A stretch of DNA of 64,000 nucleotides from DATJPW01 sp963752855 (GTDB taxonomy: Bacteria > Desulfobacterota > Desulfomonilia > Desulfomonilales > Desulfomonilaceae): NCBI GenBank assembly GCA_963752855.1, contig CAVVZX010000042.1:1-64000 (forward strand), written 5' to 3'. Positions 16,053-25,944 of the stretch are shown here, one piece after another. A program made the position numbers and the translations under genes. How positions within the stretch are numbered: position 1 is the stretch's first letter; every line of letters begins with the position of its first letter. Under the pieces are notes generated by a model. It was not told where the DNA came from, did no database searches, and was given only the letters and a program-made list of their open reading frames with translations.

Positions 16053-18824
16053 TTATCCTACCCTAGGTGGCTCCTGCCCCGGCCAATTCCTCCCCGCCGG
16101 TTGGGAGTTTCTGAGCGGTGTTTTGCGTCGAAACCGGTCGATGTCCTTCTCGCCAGACAAAAGGAACTTGAGAAGTGATTTGTCTTGAAACCGACATGTC
16201 TGAGATATTCCCAATAACAATAGAAAAGAGCGGGAAACTGATTCGTTAAATGAACCGGATATTCTCCTTTGCACTGCAAGGTGCCTGAGTGCCCGCTCGG
16301 CCGCGTTGTTGTTCCAATCCACTTCGTCCAGGGCAATAAATGTGAAGAGTCTCTCCTTGTATTGAGAGAAACGCTTTTGATAACGAAGAACCACCTCCGA
16401 ACTGTAGGTCCTCATTATGACTCTATCGTAAAACCTCTGCACGTCCTTGTGGAACTTATTGAGATGCCTCCTTTTAAGACCAAACTTTTCTACTGCTCGG
16501 AGAATAGGCAGGATCAGGTTCTTAACCTCTGCAACGAATGCCTCAAACTCGTTGTCGAACGGGGACTTCCACAGATCCTCATTAAGGTCTCGAATCAAAT
16601 GAGACCAGCATTTCTGTTGCTTGCATTTCACGGAGTCATAACCAGGATAGAACTCGGACACCAAGACACCCATAAATTTTTCCAGAGCTTGGTGGACTAT
16701 CAGTGCTTCTCTGGAATCAGTAAGCCTGAAGATCGTGTGTCTGCCATTGGTAAACACCCATACGTAATGATCGTGGCCTTCAATGCTTATCTTTGTTTCA
16801 TCGACGTATACGCATGGGCTTTCGAGAATGCGTCGAACCAGCATCTTTTCGGTGTCGCAATAGTAGGCCGAGAACTCGTTGATAAAATTTACAATTGAGC
16901 TTTCGCTCATGGTCTCTCGGAATTGATCTTCCATAACTCGAATGATCGCGCTGTACGGCAAGCGGAGACACAGCCTTTGATACACGGCCCAGGCACGAAA
17001 TCTTCGGCCGAACAAACGCCCTCCCAATCGTTCGATTGCATGGGGGGCGAAGGAATGCTCGCATTTTCTGCAGTAACTTCTTGTGCCATAATACTTTGTC
17101 ATGGATTTCCTGACCCCGTTTTTCGTAAAGACAAGGTCGATCACGGTCTGGGAAGCCATGTCCCCGGTCGGTTTGAGCGTCTCTCCTCGATGCCGTAGGC
17201 ACTTTCTTCTTCGTGGTACGCGCACTGTCTTGGTGGCTTTGGGAATTCTTCGAATGCTGGCAGGGTGGCCCTTTCGAGGGCCGCGATTACTGTTGTGATG
17301 ATCGTCCCTCTTGTCTTCCTTTTTGACGCTTATCCTTTTCTTTTCGTACTCACCGTGTGCGAATTTCAGCAAAGCTTGGAGTTCATCATGGAGTCGAGCA
17401 CCTCTTTCCGTTGATTGCTGCTTGGGCCTGTGGGCAAAATCAATTTGGGACGATGAAGAAGCGTCCTCTTGAATTCGAGTTATCTCGTCAGTAACAAGTC
17501 GCAGAGCTTCACAATCCTCACGGTTATATGTGGTCAACAAATCGCGGTACCTTGGATCCTGAGTGGTTTCCCAATGATGCCACCAGACAAGGCTTTGCAA
17601 GCCAGAAGCGTTTGGAGCTGACCAAGAAGCGCCTACGAGCCGTCCCAATTCTTTGAGACTGTTCGATCTTGCCGGAAAGTATAATTTGCCGAAGATATGA
17701 GCATTGATGTTGACAAGGCGATCCTTCATGTCCACGACCCCACGCCCATACCGATGCCCAAGGGTCTCAATAGCCCTGGGCTCATAGCTTCCGTAATGGA
17801 AGATGGGGGCTTCAGGATATTCACGGATTTTTTCAACTACGTTGTGCCATATATCGCGTTCGTTTTTCGCAGTGTCCGCCCAGTAAGCGTGATGTTCGAG
17901 TGTGTTAGGATCTCGAATCAGGAGGCCTATGAGGTAGTAGACCTTTCTATCTGGGATACCTTCAATATCCAGAAAGATTTCCACCTGCTGCCTGAGGAGG
18001 CATGGAATTTCTAGCAGATAGATCTTGCCAGTTCTGATGGCCAGTGCTTGCAACTCGGGGCTGAATGTAACTTTGCCAAGGGCTCGTGGTTTCCTCCTCT
18101 TTCTTGGTTTGAACAAATAGGATAGCTGTTCAATCGAGAAGATACCTTTTGCTTCATATTTTAGGACTGTTTTTGGTGTGAGGCCCTGCAGCAGACTGAT
18201 GTGACCCAACTTCTCAGCCTCGGCTTTGCAGAGAATATCGAATTGGCACAATTGGCAGTGTTTCCTCAACGATGGTGAGGGAACAGTCTGCGGCGGAGCC
18301 TCTATCCATGCTCTTAGAGGCGATAAGAAAGGTCCAAGATTTTTCTCAGCTTGTTCGAGGTTAACGGTATGCTCTTTGTGGTCCATGGTCACAATCTTAC
18401 CCTTATCAGGGGGCTTCCCTTGAATCTCTCCTAGGGCAAAGGCGAGGAAGTACAGTTCGAGCTTGTCTTCATCGGTCACAGTATAGTTGCCGACGAAGGT
18501 GGTTGGCTCATAACTGTGGCCCCCCAGCAGCGACTTACGCCTGACTTTGGTCAGAAGTGGATACTCTGCTTCAATTTGTTCAGCCCGGAGTGTTGTGCCT
18601 GCCAGAACCGGCTTTGCTTGCTATAGGTCATTGATAGCCCCTGATTGAATCCGTGTCCCAACCGTGGCAAGTTTTCGGATGAATTCGTTTTGATTACCGA
18701 TCCGATTCATTCGAATAATTCTGACATACTCATTCTCGCTACCCTGCTCGTGGCTGAACAGCAACAGAAAGGCCTTTCGAGGACACTGGCAATATGCCAC
18801 TAAGATGTCTGGCGTGATTTTCAT
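16053..18824 (-). pseudogene. RecB-like nuclease (TM0106 type) fused to IS66-like transposase, interrupted by in-frame TAG
   Basis: One reading frame runs from an ATG at 18824 to 16053 (923 residues) with a single TAG at 18621-18623 (codon 68). N-terminal YCQCPRKAFLLL is the cysteine-containing start of TM0106-type RecB-like nucleases. Next come HCQLCQFDILC, the helical YEAKGIFSIEQLSYLFKP, and an RNase-H-like exonuclease core (EIFLDIEGIPD, YHYGSYE-like FHYGSYEPRAIE, TYNREDCEALRL). The C-terminal half (about 450 residues) is an IS66-type DDE transposase with VYVDETKISIEGHDHYVWVF, FYPGYDSVKCKQQKCWSHLIRDL and WNNNAAERALRHLAVQRRISG. This fused architecture is a transposon type found in diverse bacteria. 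The TAG truncates the product, and terminal inverted repeats were not found, so it is probably an inactive copy. Confidence 0.82.
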
Positions 18825-18899
18825 GTTCCTGCCTCTTCGACACGAAACTGGCCGGTTACAATCCTTACAGTCACATGAACGGCTCTCGTCGAACTTCAC

Positions 18900-19671
18900 A
18901 CGAAGAATCGCGGCACCATGCCTATCTCAGCGTTATGCACCGCCTTGCCACGGAAGGCATCGGTTTCGCAGAATAGATCGCTCTTGGTCTAGGTGACCCG
19001 AGAGCATGGGCGGCTTCTACTACAAGTCCCGATCATAGACAAGCGCGGGTTTGATGCTGGGTTCTGATAAAGTCTTGATATAATTTAGCCGGACGCATCA
19101 GCTCTGCGATTATTGTTGGCACCTAGTCAGAAGGGGTTGGTTCAGCCTCGTTCGACACCCTCGGTGCTGAATAGGATAAATCGGAAGCGAAAACCGATTT
19201 ATTTCTTTGGCTGATCTGTGCTAGAAACGGCTGGAGAGCTCGTTCAAGCATAGCCTTGGACGGCAACGAAGGCCTTAATCATCCCGTGACGCTTGACGAA
19301 CCGATGCGTTGGCCTTGTGGCAAGGTATCTTTCAGTTCTTGGTGTCCAAATGGTGTCCGTCGGAAGGGAAACCTGGAGAAGGGCAGGAGACCGACGAAGG
19401 GCCGATGACGGATTGGTAGGTGTCCCCACTTTGTACCCACTTTTTGAAAACGAGGGGATGCAAGCGAGTTCTACGTGGATCGAAAAGGCTTGAGAAGACT
19501 AAGGCTCGTGGGTAAGTGGTTGATAAGATTAGTAGTGGAGACAGGGATTCGATTTCCCTTGGGACTGCAACAGCATGAACAAACGCGTGCACGTCACGAG
19601 TTTCATCGCTCCTTGGACTTGTGTTTCCAACTACGAATCAACATACTAGCACTACGTGCAAAGAGGTTGAA
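18900..19671. other. Gene-free interval between transposase and toxin-antitoxin pair
   Basis: No frame in this stretch looks protein-like and no RNA gene is recognisable. A TATAAT at 19079-19084 lacks a well-spaced -35 box. Sequence around 19425-19450 (GTGTCCCCACTTTGTACCCAC) and the short T-arm-like piece near 19550 look like debris of mobile DNA. The right end of the transposon probably lies here, but I could not find matching terminal repeats. Confidence 0.4.
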
Positions 19672-19857
19672 ATGACTGTCAAAGAAATAGCTATAAAGAC
19701 TATTCAGCAACTCCCGGCTGATGCCACATGGGAAGACATCCAGGAGCGCATCAATTTTGTGTCTGGGGTGCGCAAGGGCCTTCGCGAACTCAATGAAGGA
19801 AAGGGCATTGCCCATAAGATGGTAAAGGAGGAATTCGCCGAATGGCTTTCAAGCTGA
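19672..19857 (+). CDS. Antitoxin of a type II toxin-antitoxin pair
   Basis: With the ATG at 19672 (AAGAGG Shine-Dalgarno just before it) the product is 61 residues, MTVKEIAIKTIQQLPADATWEDIQERI..., helical and acidic with a hydrophobic C-terminal half. This is the size and style of small ParD/RelB-like antitoxins annotated as addiction-module components. The stop lies 16 bases inside the next gene, which encodes a ParE/RelE-like toxin, the usual arrangement. The operon is probably autoregulated by the pair, although no operator was identified. It lies next to mobile-element debris, consistent with horizontal acquisition. Confidence 0.75.
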   Translation: MTVKEIAIKTIQQLPADATWEDIQERINFVSGVRKGLRELNEGKGIAHKMVKEEFAEWLSS

Positions 19858-20141
19858 TCTGGTCTCCTTCAGCTCAGCTGGATGTCAAGGATATTGCCGT
19901 CTTTATCGCTGAAGACAGCCCCTCGGCTGCAAAGCGCTTTGTCCAAAGCCTGTTCCAGGCGGTGGAAAGATTAGCCGATTTCCCGGAGTCCGGGCGCATT
20001 GTTCCGGAGTTCGATGATCCAGGCATCCGAGAAGTGATTCGAAGGCCATGCAGGATTGTCTATAGAATCGATCGCGGAAAGCGTACCGTTGAGATAGTAA
20101 GAGTCTGGCACACGGCCAGGGGTACACCGGATATCCAGTAG
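19842..20141 (+). CDS. ParE/RelE-family toxin
   Basis: The 99-residue protein has the ParE/RelE fold signature: MAFKLIWSPSAQLDVKDIAVFIAEDSPSAAKRFV at the N-terminus, then LADFPESGRIVPEFDDPGIREVIRRPCRIVYRID and the C-terminal VEIVRVWHTARGTP. The GIRE..Y-R...RIVY pattern is closest to ParE-type members, which target gyrase, whereas RelE members cleave mRNA; the sequence alone does not settle which. It overlaps the antitoxin by 16 bases, so the two are translationally coupled. Confidence 0.88.
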   Translation: MAFKLIWSPSAQLDVKDIAVFIAEDSPSAAKRFVQSLFQAVERLADFPESGRIVPEFDDPGIREVIRRPCRIVYRIDRGKRTVEIVRVWHTARGTPDIQ

Positions 20142-20199
20142 GTGTTGGCAGTTGAAGGATGCAGGTGGCGCCACTGGGCTCTGCAATTTCGCGGAGCGA

Positions 20200-20658
20200 A
20201 TGAAAAGGGTACGGAATCAAATTAAACGGCCAGCCTATTTATCCACTGTGTTTGCAACGATTGTGGACAAGGAGCGTGGTGTAATTATTGTGAAGAATAC
20301 TGTGGACCTGGACAATTGGGAGGACATTTGCACTAAATGCGGTAAGTGCTGCTATGAGAAGGTTGACCTCGGCGGGGGCATGATCCGTTACACCGATGAA
20401 CCGTGTGCGCATCTGGACACAGAAACGAACTTGTGCAAGGTTTATGAGAGGCGCCATGAGGTGCAGCCGGATTGTGTAAGTCTCACTGCGAACCTCGTGC
20501 GGTACATCCACTGGTTGCCTGAGGATTGCGCTTACGTCGAATATGTGAGACACCAAGACACGCTTTCTGCTGTCCGTGTAGCGGAAAAGGCAAGAACGCG
20601 CTGTGGTAGTTCTCGGAGGAGAAAAAGGAATGGCCATAAAAACCTTAAACGTCAATGA
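20200..20658 (+). CDS. YkgJ/YcgN-type cysteine cluster protein
   Basis: The recognisable core is DNWEDICTKCGKCCYEKVDLGG...CAHLDTETNLCKVYERR...PDCVSLT...LPEDCAYVEYV, the CxxCGxCC metal-binding cluster of the YkgJ/UPF0260 family (putative Zn or Fe-S binding, function unknown). The start is uncertain: ATG at 20200 or GTG at 20290 both keep the core. The basic tail (SSRRRKRNGHKNLKRQ) overlaps the first codons of hypB by 29 bases and may be extended relative to other members. Co-transcription with hypB is likely and hints at a role around metalloprotein maturation, but that is inference. Confidence 0.7.
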   Translation: MKRVRNQIKRPAYLSTVFATIVDKERGVIIVKNTVDLDNWEDICTKCGKCCYEKVDLGGGMIRYTDEPCAHLDTETNLCKVYERRHEVQPDCVSLTANLVRYIHWLPEDCAYVEYVRHQDTLSAVRVAEKARTRCGSSRRRKRNGHKNLKRQ

Positions 20659-21289
20659 AGACATTCTGAATGCTAATGACGTTCTAGCGGAAAATCTGAA
20701 GAACCGATTCAGCCAGTCACGTGTTTTCGTGATGAATCTCATGTCCTCACCCGGCGCGGGTAAGACGTCGATCATTCTAAGGATCATCCAGGCATTAGCG
20801 AACAAATTCAAGATAGGGGTCATTGAAGGCGATATCGCGTCGGACGTAGATTCCCGGAAGATAGCCGAGACAGGCGTGGACGTCCTCCAGGTCAATACCA
20901 AAGGGGCTTGTCATCTGGATGCTAACATGATTCTGTCTGCAACCAACAGCCTGGGTTTGGATGGAAAGCAGCTCCTGATCATAGAAAATGTGGGAAATTT
21001 GGTCTGCCCGGCTGAATTTCAATTGGGCGAGGACATAAAAGTCATGATCCTGTCGATCCCGGAAGGTCACGACAAGCCGCTGAAGTACCCGTTGATGTTC
21101 ACTGAATCCAACGCCTTGATATTAAATAAGGTTGATTTGCTGCCTCACACGGACTTTGACATGAACGAATTGCGTAAAACGGTTAAGGCCATGAACCCGG
21201 CCATACAAATTTTTTCAGTGTCCGCTAAAACCGGTGAAGGCGCTGAAGAATTCACAGCATGGCTCGCGGAAAAGATCGCCGCCAAATAG
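20630..21289 (+). CDS. hypB: Hydrogenase/urease nickel-insertion GTPase HypB
   Basis: HypB is the GTPase that, with HypA, delivers nickel to [NiFe]-hydrogenases. The ATG at 20630, preceded by GGAGGA, gives 219 residues. Motifs: P-loop SSPGAGKTS (about residues 39-47), GDIASDVDSRKI, the Cys-His metal site region KGACHLDANMI, ENVGNLVCPAEFQLGED and the G4-like ILNKVDLLP. The N-terminus is short, without the His-rich stretch of some HypB proteins. No hypA or hydrogenase genes are in the window, so the gene stands alone here apart from the overlapping cysteine-cluster gene. Confidence 0.93.
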   Translation: MAIKTLNVNEDILNANDVLAENLKNRFSQSRVFVMNLMSSPGAGKTSIILRIIQALANKFKIGVIEGDIASDVDSRKIAETGVDVLQVNTKGACHLDANMILSATNSLGLDGKQLLIIENVGNLVCPAEFQLGEDIKVMILSIPEGHDKPLKYPLMFTESNALILNKVDLLPHTDFDMNELRKTVKAMNPAIQIFSVSAKTGEGAEEFTAWLAEKIAAK

Positions 21290-21374
21290 GGACCTGAATT
21301 TACTGGTTCCTCTGCTTCATGGGGTGTTCACACGGCTATGTGATCGGTTGATGTGCGCCACGAAAGGCTGATTA

Positions 21375-22190
21375 ATGATTTTGACTCAACATGGGTTAAG
21401 ACGGTGGCTTCTGGCAGTGGGATTGCTTATTTACGGTTTTACAGCAGCTGTACCCGATTCTATTTTTGGAAAAGAACTCTCCGATGCGGAAGTCGCAAAG
21501 GAGCTTGTTAAGCAAAACAATAAAGTTATTATCGAAGAATTTCTCAAATACGAACTCGGCGAGGTGAATCAACACGTAACACGGCCTTTACTGAAGAACC
21601 ACGAGTCTCTCGAATTTTTCATCAAACAGGCGGAAAGAGGTCCGCTTAACAATCTTTTGTTTCTGGAAACGCAGGTTCACAAGCTCCGGGACGCGCAAAG
21701 AAACATCAATTCTCTTCCTTACTCCATCAGCTTCTCTTCCGGTGAAAAGAAGAAAATTCTCGGTCTCCGCTCGATCGCAGACAGAATGGTCTCTTATGGA
21801 ATTCCTCTCATGAAACGTGACTTTCTTCGGATTGTTGAGGCTGCCAAGCAAATGGCTGACAAGAAGAACAAACACCCGATGGAATTGATGCGCGATCCTG
21901 CCTTTCGAGACTCTGTATATCGGTCCTGCGAACCGACGGCGCAAAGGATGGATGAAGAAATAGGCAAGCTCTCTGAAGGTGAGCTTATCTCTATGCGCCT
22001 CGGATGGACACTCGAACAGGTGACCATCACTCGGTTGTGGTTAGTGTGGAATGACAACTGGCTGCCGAACCCGGACGATTATATGGTTTTCAGGAAAAAG
22101 CGCAGTGAGTGGTTTCAAAACCGTCTCAAAAGAATTTATGGCGACGAAGCCGCGGCCAAACCCACATCCTCGAAGAGTGGCGGAAAATGA
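21375..22190 (+). CDS. Exported protein of an ABC-export operon, hypothetical
   Basis: This 271-residue product has an N-terminal signal peptide or anchor (LRRWLLAVGLLIYGFTAAVPDS) and a helical, charged mature domain with no motif I know. Its stop overlaps the ATG of the following ATPase gene (ATGA), and that gene overlaps the permease, so the three form one translationally coupled operon. By analogy with other FtsX-type exporters, it could be a periplasmic or lipid-handling partner of the permease. Function cannot be read from sequence. Confidence 0.65.
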   Translation: MILTQHGLRRWLLAVGLLIYGFTAAVPDSIFGKELSDAEVAKELVKQNNKVIIEEFLKYELGEVNQHVTRPLLKNHESLEFFIKQAERGPLNNLLFLETQVHKLRDAQRNINSLPYSISFSSGEKKKILGLRSIADRMVSYGIPLMKRDFLRIVEAAKQMADKKNKHPMELMRDPAFRDSVYRSCEPTAQRMDEEIGKLSEGELISMRLGWTLEQVTITRLWLVWNDNWLPNPDDYMVFRKKRSEWFQNRLKRIYGDEAAAKPTSSKSGGK

Positions 22191-22918
22191 ACGAGCGGGC
22201 GCATGCCGGTTCGCTGATACGCCTCGACAATGTGAGCAAGAGTTTTCACAGCGGGCTCTCGTGCGAAATCTATCCTTTGAATTCCATTAATGTTGACGTA
22301 GATCAGGGTGAGAGAATAATCTTGCTGGGCAAAAGTGGTTCGGGCAAGACCACCTTCTTGAACCTCGTGGGGGGTGTGGATGTTCCTACCAGCGGAGCTA
22401 TCTTCTTCGACGGTCGCCGGATCTCCGCCATGTCCTCCAGCGAATTAGCCCTGTACCGAAGAAAAGAAGTGGGTTTCATATTTCAGGCATTCAATCTTTT
22501 TTCCACGTTGAGTGTCGGTGAAAACCTTATGCTGCCTTTGGAGTTGCTCGGAATCTCGAAGGAGGATCGCGCAAGAGAAACTCTTGACGCGGTGGGACTC
22601 GACGGGCAATGGGACAAATTCCCCGAGCAGCTTTCCGGGGGTGAACAGCAACGGCTGGCCATTGCCAGGGCCTTAGTAAAAGGGCCCAGGCTCATTTTGG
22701 CTGACGAACCAACAGGAAACCTGGATCTGGAGACCGGCAATACGATACTGGAGCTTATCCACGAGATTTGTAAGAGCCGAAACGCCACTTTGATCATGGT
22801 CACGCATAGTTCCGAGGCCCTTTGGCTGGCTGATCGGACTTTCAGACTAAGGTCGGGGAAGCTTCTTGAAGAGCCTGCCGGCGCTGGGACTTGTGTCTGT
22901 GAAACTTCAGATTCTTGA
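22187..22918 (+). CDS. ABC transporter ATP-binding subunit (LolD/MacB type)
   Basis: The ATG at 22187 overlaps the previous stop and gives 243 residues. Walker A is GKSGSGKTT, the Q-loop region is GFIFQAFNLFSTLSVGENL, the signature is LSGGEQQR and Walker B is LILADEPTGNLD. These mark the LolD/MacB/FtsE branch that pairs with FtsX-type permeases. The product does not import solutes but drives mechanotransmission or lipoprotein/lipid export. The permease gene begins four bases before its end. Confidence 0.93.
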   Translation: MNERAHAGSLIRLDNVSKSFHSGLSCEIYPLNSINVDVDQGERIILLGKSGSGKTTFLNLVGGVDVPTSGAIFFDGRRISAMSSSELALYRRKEVGFIFQAFNLFSTLSVGENLMLPLELLGISKEDRARETLDAVGLDGQWDKFPEQLSGGEQQRLAIARALVKGPRLILADEPTGNLDLETGNTILELIHEICKSRNATLIMVTHSSEALWLADRTFRLRSGKLLEEPAGAGTCVCETSDS

Positions 22919-25435
22919 TGACTCTCCCTACGCTATTTAAATTTAATATTCGCTATTATCGGCGCCATTGTCTGCTGTCGCTGTTGTGCGTTATGGGAAT
23001 TGCCCTGGGGGTAGGGATTGTAATCGCCGTGGAACTTATAAATAATTCCGCTCTCGGGTCTTTTTCATCTTATGTTGATCTACTCTCAGGCCGAGCGACC
23101 CACTCGATCATTTCCACACATTCTTATATCGACGAAAATCATTTCGCTCCCATCTGGAGCAATCCTCAGATCAAATCGGCGGCGCCTGTAATCGAAGTTG
23201 TGGCTAATGCGCTCGAGATTCCGGAGCCGATTCGTTTCATCGGAATAGATCCGTTTTTGGATAGCGCTATCCGAAATTGGACCCCGAGCGATAGTGACGA
23301 AGATTCGCTGACAAAATTTTTGTCCGCGGTCCCTCCCGCCGTCTATTTGACAAAAAATTTCATGTCCCGGCACAATCTTAGGCCCGGAGCCACCTTGACT
23401 GCGCTTACCGCCGGGTTTGAAAAAAAGTTGCAAGTGCTTGGGGCCCTCCCCGACTCCGCTGAAATAGGTCAAGGAGATAATCTCGCGGTACTCGATATAT
23501 CAGCCGCCCAGGACATCTTTGGAAGAACAGGACGCCTGGATCGCATAGACATTATGATTTCGGGCGACTCGCGTGAGTTCGGCAAGAACCTGCCTGTAGA
23601 CCTGAAACTAACCGACGCGGCATCCAGGAAATCGACGCTCCAGGCCATGCTCTATTCTTTTCAGCTAAATCTGGCCGCCATGAGCCTTCTGGCATTATTT
23701 GTCGGGGTATTCCTCATTTACAATTTCTCGATGTTTTCTGTCTTGTCCCGGCGAGAGGACATGTCTCTGCTGTTAACATTGGGGGCGGATCGCAGAGAGC
23801 TTGTGGGAGCCTTTATAGCAGAATCGCTTGTACTGGGGGTTGTGGGAAGCGTGGCAGGAATCGTGTTCGGTTATCTCATGGCCCGGTTCAGTATAGACAA
23901 GGTTTCTTCGACCATAAGCGATCTTTATTTCTATGTGAACGTGGAGTCCGTCCGCCTGACCACTCCGATTATCCTGATCGGGATTGGAGTGGGACTATGC
24001 GCCACTCTTATAGGGACAGCGCTGCCGGCTCTCGAGACGGCTTTTACGCCCCCGATCATGGGAATGAAACGCCGAAGCATTGAGGATAGGGCCCACGGGA
24101 TAAAGGGTCTCTTGTTTGTTTCCGGACTACTATGCTTTATGGCCGCATTGGCAGGAGCCTGGGCCTCTCGTTTTTCCATATTTTGGGGATTTGCGTCAGC
24201 GTTCGGGATGACATTGGCTTTTGCCTTTTTCACGCCGTCAATTTTGTCTCCGTTTACCCACTATTTGGGGATTGGGTTGAAGCGAGCAACCGGCTCGTTA
24301 GAGGCATTCCTTGCCGCCCGAACAATTCGAGCGTCATTGAGCCGAACCAGCATAGCGGTGGCCGCGCTCGCTGTAGCGCTTTCCATGACTATCGGTGTGG
24401 ACACGATGATCCATAGTTTCCGCGAATCGGTCGCGGCGTGGCTCGACGGATCATTACAAGGAGATCTGTACATAGCTCCCTCAACCACCAAATGGGACCA
24501 TCCGCTTCCGCAGTCCACTGATCGAGGCGATAGGTAAGGACCCTAGAGTCGACGATGTCGAGCGATATTCCACATATGACATTTATCTGGCAGACAAGCC
24601 GGTTAAACTGCGGGTAATTGACAGCTTCGGTCCTCCGGAAGCATTCGCGATTCCATTTTATCGCCGGAGGCGAAGGGGCCTGGGACAAACTCAAAAGAGG
24701 AGGCGTCTTTATTTCCGAGTCGCTCGGCTACCACTTCGGTTTGAGAATGGGAGATCAACTGGAATTGGTTACCCCCGAAGGTAAGCGCTCGTTTCCGGTA
24801 GTCTCCATCGTGCGGGATTATTCTTCGGATCAAGGAGCCATACAAATCGACCGCGAGTTATATGAGCCCTTTGGAAAGATGACCGTGTGCAGTCAGTGGC
24901 CCTATTTCTCCGACCGGGCGCCTCCGTGGAGGAAGTCCGAAAATCCATAGTAGATCGATTTCATAGTTTGGACCGAACCATAGTCTCAAATATACAAATG
25001 AAAAATGATGCGCTCAGAATTTTCGACAAAACATTCGCGCCCACTTCAACCCTGAAAGGCGTTTCTCTACTCGTCGCGCTATTGGGAATCGCCACAGCTT
25101 TAACGGCAATACTGCTGGAAAGATCCCGAGAGATGAAGGTGCTCGGATATTTGGGGCTCACACCTCGCGAGTTGGGCAGGATGAACATCTATCAAGCCAT
25201 GATAATGGGATTGCTGTCTTTCATGATTTCAGCGGTGTGCGGTGTCATCCTTACCTATATAATTATTTATGCAATCAACTTTCGTTCTTTCGGATGGTCG
25301 ATAGATATATTCATTGACCCATGGGTTTTCGGAAAAACTTTCGTTCTCACCGGCATTGCATGCCTGACTGCATCGCTGTACCCCACGTACAAATTCATGC
25401 GGGGGCAATCCACCGCAAGACTGGAAGAGGAATAG
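22915..25435 (+). CDS. FtsX-type ABC permease with duplicated FtsX cores, three frame breaks
   Basis: The reconstructed product of about 840 residues has an N-terminal helix, a periplasmic domain, a three-helix FtsX core (SRREDMSLLLTLGADRRELVGAF), a further helical linker, a second periplasmic domain and a second core (RSREMKVLGYLGLTPRELGRM). This is the long MacB/LolC-like layout. The frame changes near 24506, 24645 and 24885. Reading across them yields continuous domain text: SPLIEAIGKDPRVDDVERY, then FIAGGEGAWDKLKRGG, then LFLRPGASVEEVRKS. Two breaks behave as one extra base and the third as one missing base. Either the permease is a pseudogene or the sequence carries errors here. The ATPase upstream is intact. 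Confidence 0.8.
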
Positions 25436-25437
25436 CC

Positions 25438-25775
25438 GGTAGGACCGGCATCTTGCCGGTCCCGATCAATGACCGGCAAGATGAGACTCTCTCAAAATGC
25501 CCGATTCCGCGATGCCTCTGGTAGGGGCAGAGCTTGCCCTGACCAATAACAGGGCGCAGCAAGCAGCGCCCCTACACATGATTCGCCAATTCCTTCATCT
25601 TGAGGCGGTTTCTTTTTTGCCGGTCGTCTACGCGGACCGCCAAGACGCCGGTCCCTCTATAGGGATTCTCAAAAGTAATCGCGAAAAGGAAGAGGATTTG
25701 GTGGCGACGTCCCGCGCAGAACGCGGGATTGCCCGTCATTCTTAATAGACAGGCTGGAAGCCTGTCCTACCATTC
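25438..25775. repeat. Cluster of dispersed palindromic repeats
   Basis: Several hairpin elements are packed into this gap. CATCTTGCCGGTC (25449-25461) pairs perfectly with GACCGGCAAGATG (25471-25483). GTAGGGGC...GCCCCTAC bounds 25521-25575. GCCGGTC-type text recurs around 25619-25656. GACAGGCT (25748-25755) pairs with AGCCTGTC (25759-25766). The first type reappears at 58295-58338 and the second at 7392 and 27911. The rest of the gap before the gene at 25945 is unremarkable. Confidence 0.75.
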
Positions 25776-25944
25776 TGCGTTACCCTCCGATCCTATCCGT
25801 TACGGGTACAAAACTTTTGAGAACTGCTATAAACACTCAAATAATGTCTTCGTTTGCTTGCGGAGAGGGATGACTTGATTTCGTGGGATGACTAAATTAG
25901 TGTGTGGATCGGAGAATAGCCAGTCTGATCGAGGAGGTCCGGCC

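Noticed and set aside
17100..17300. Separate small genes inside the transposase region
   Set aside because: They are other-frame shadows of the fused nuclease-transposase.
18621..18623. TAG as a pyrrolysine codon
   Set aside because: The gene is a transposase, several intact neighbouring genes end in TAG, and no pyl gene is visible in the window. A point mutation is simpler.
19540..19580. tRNA 3' end or attachment site
   Set aside because: A GGATTCGATTTCC-like T-arm is present, but no acceptor, D-arm or anticodon structure could be built around it and there is no integrase.
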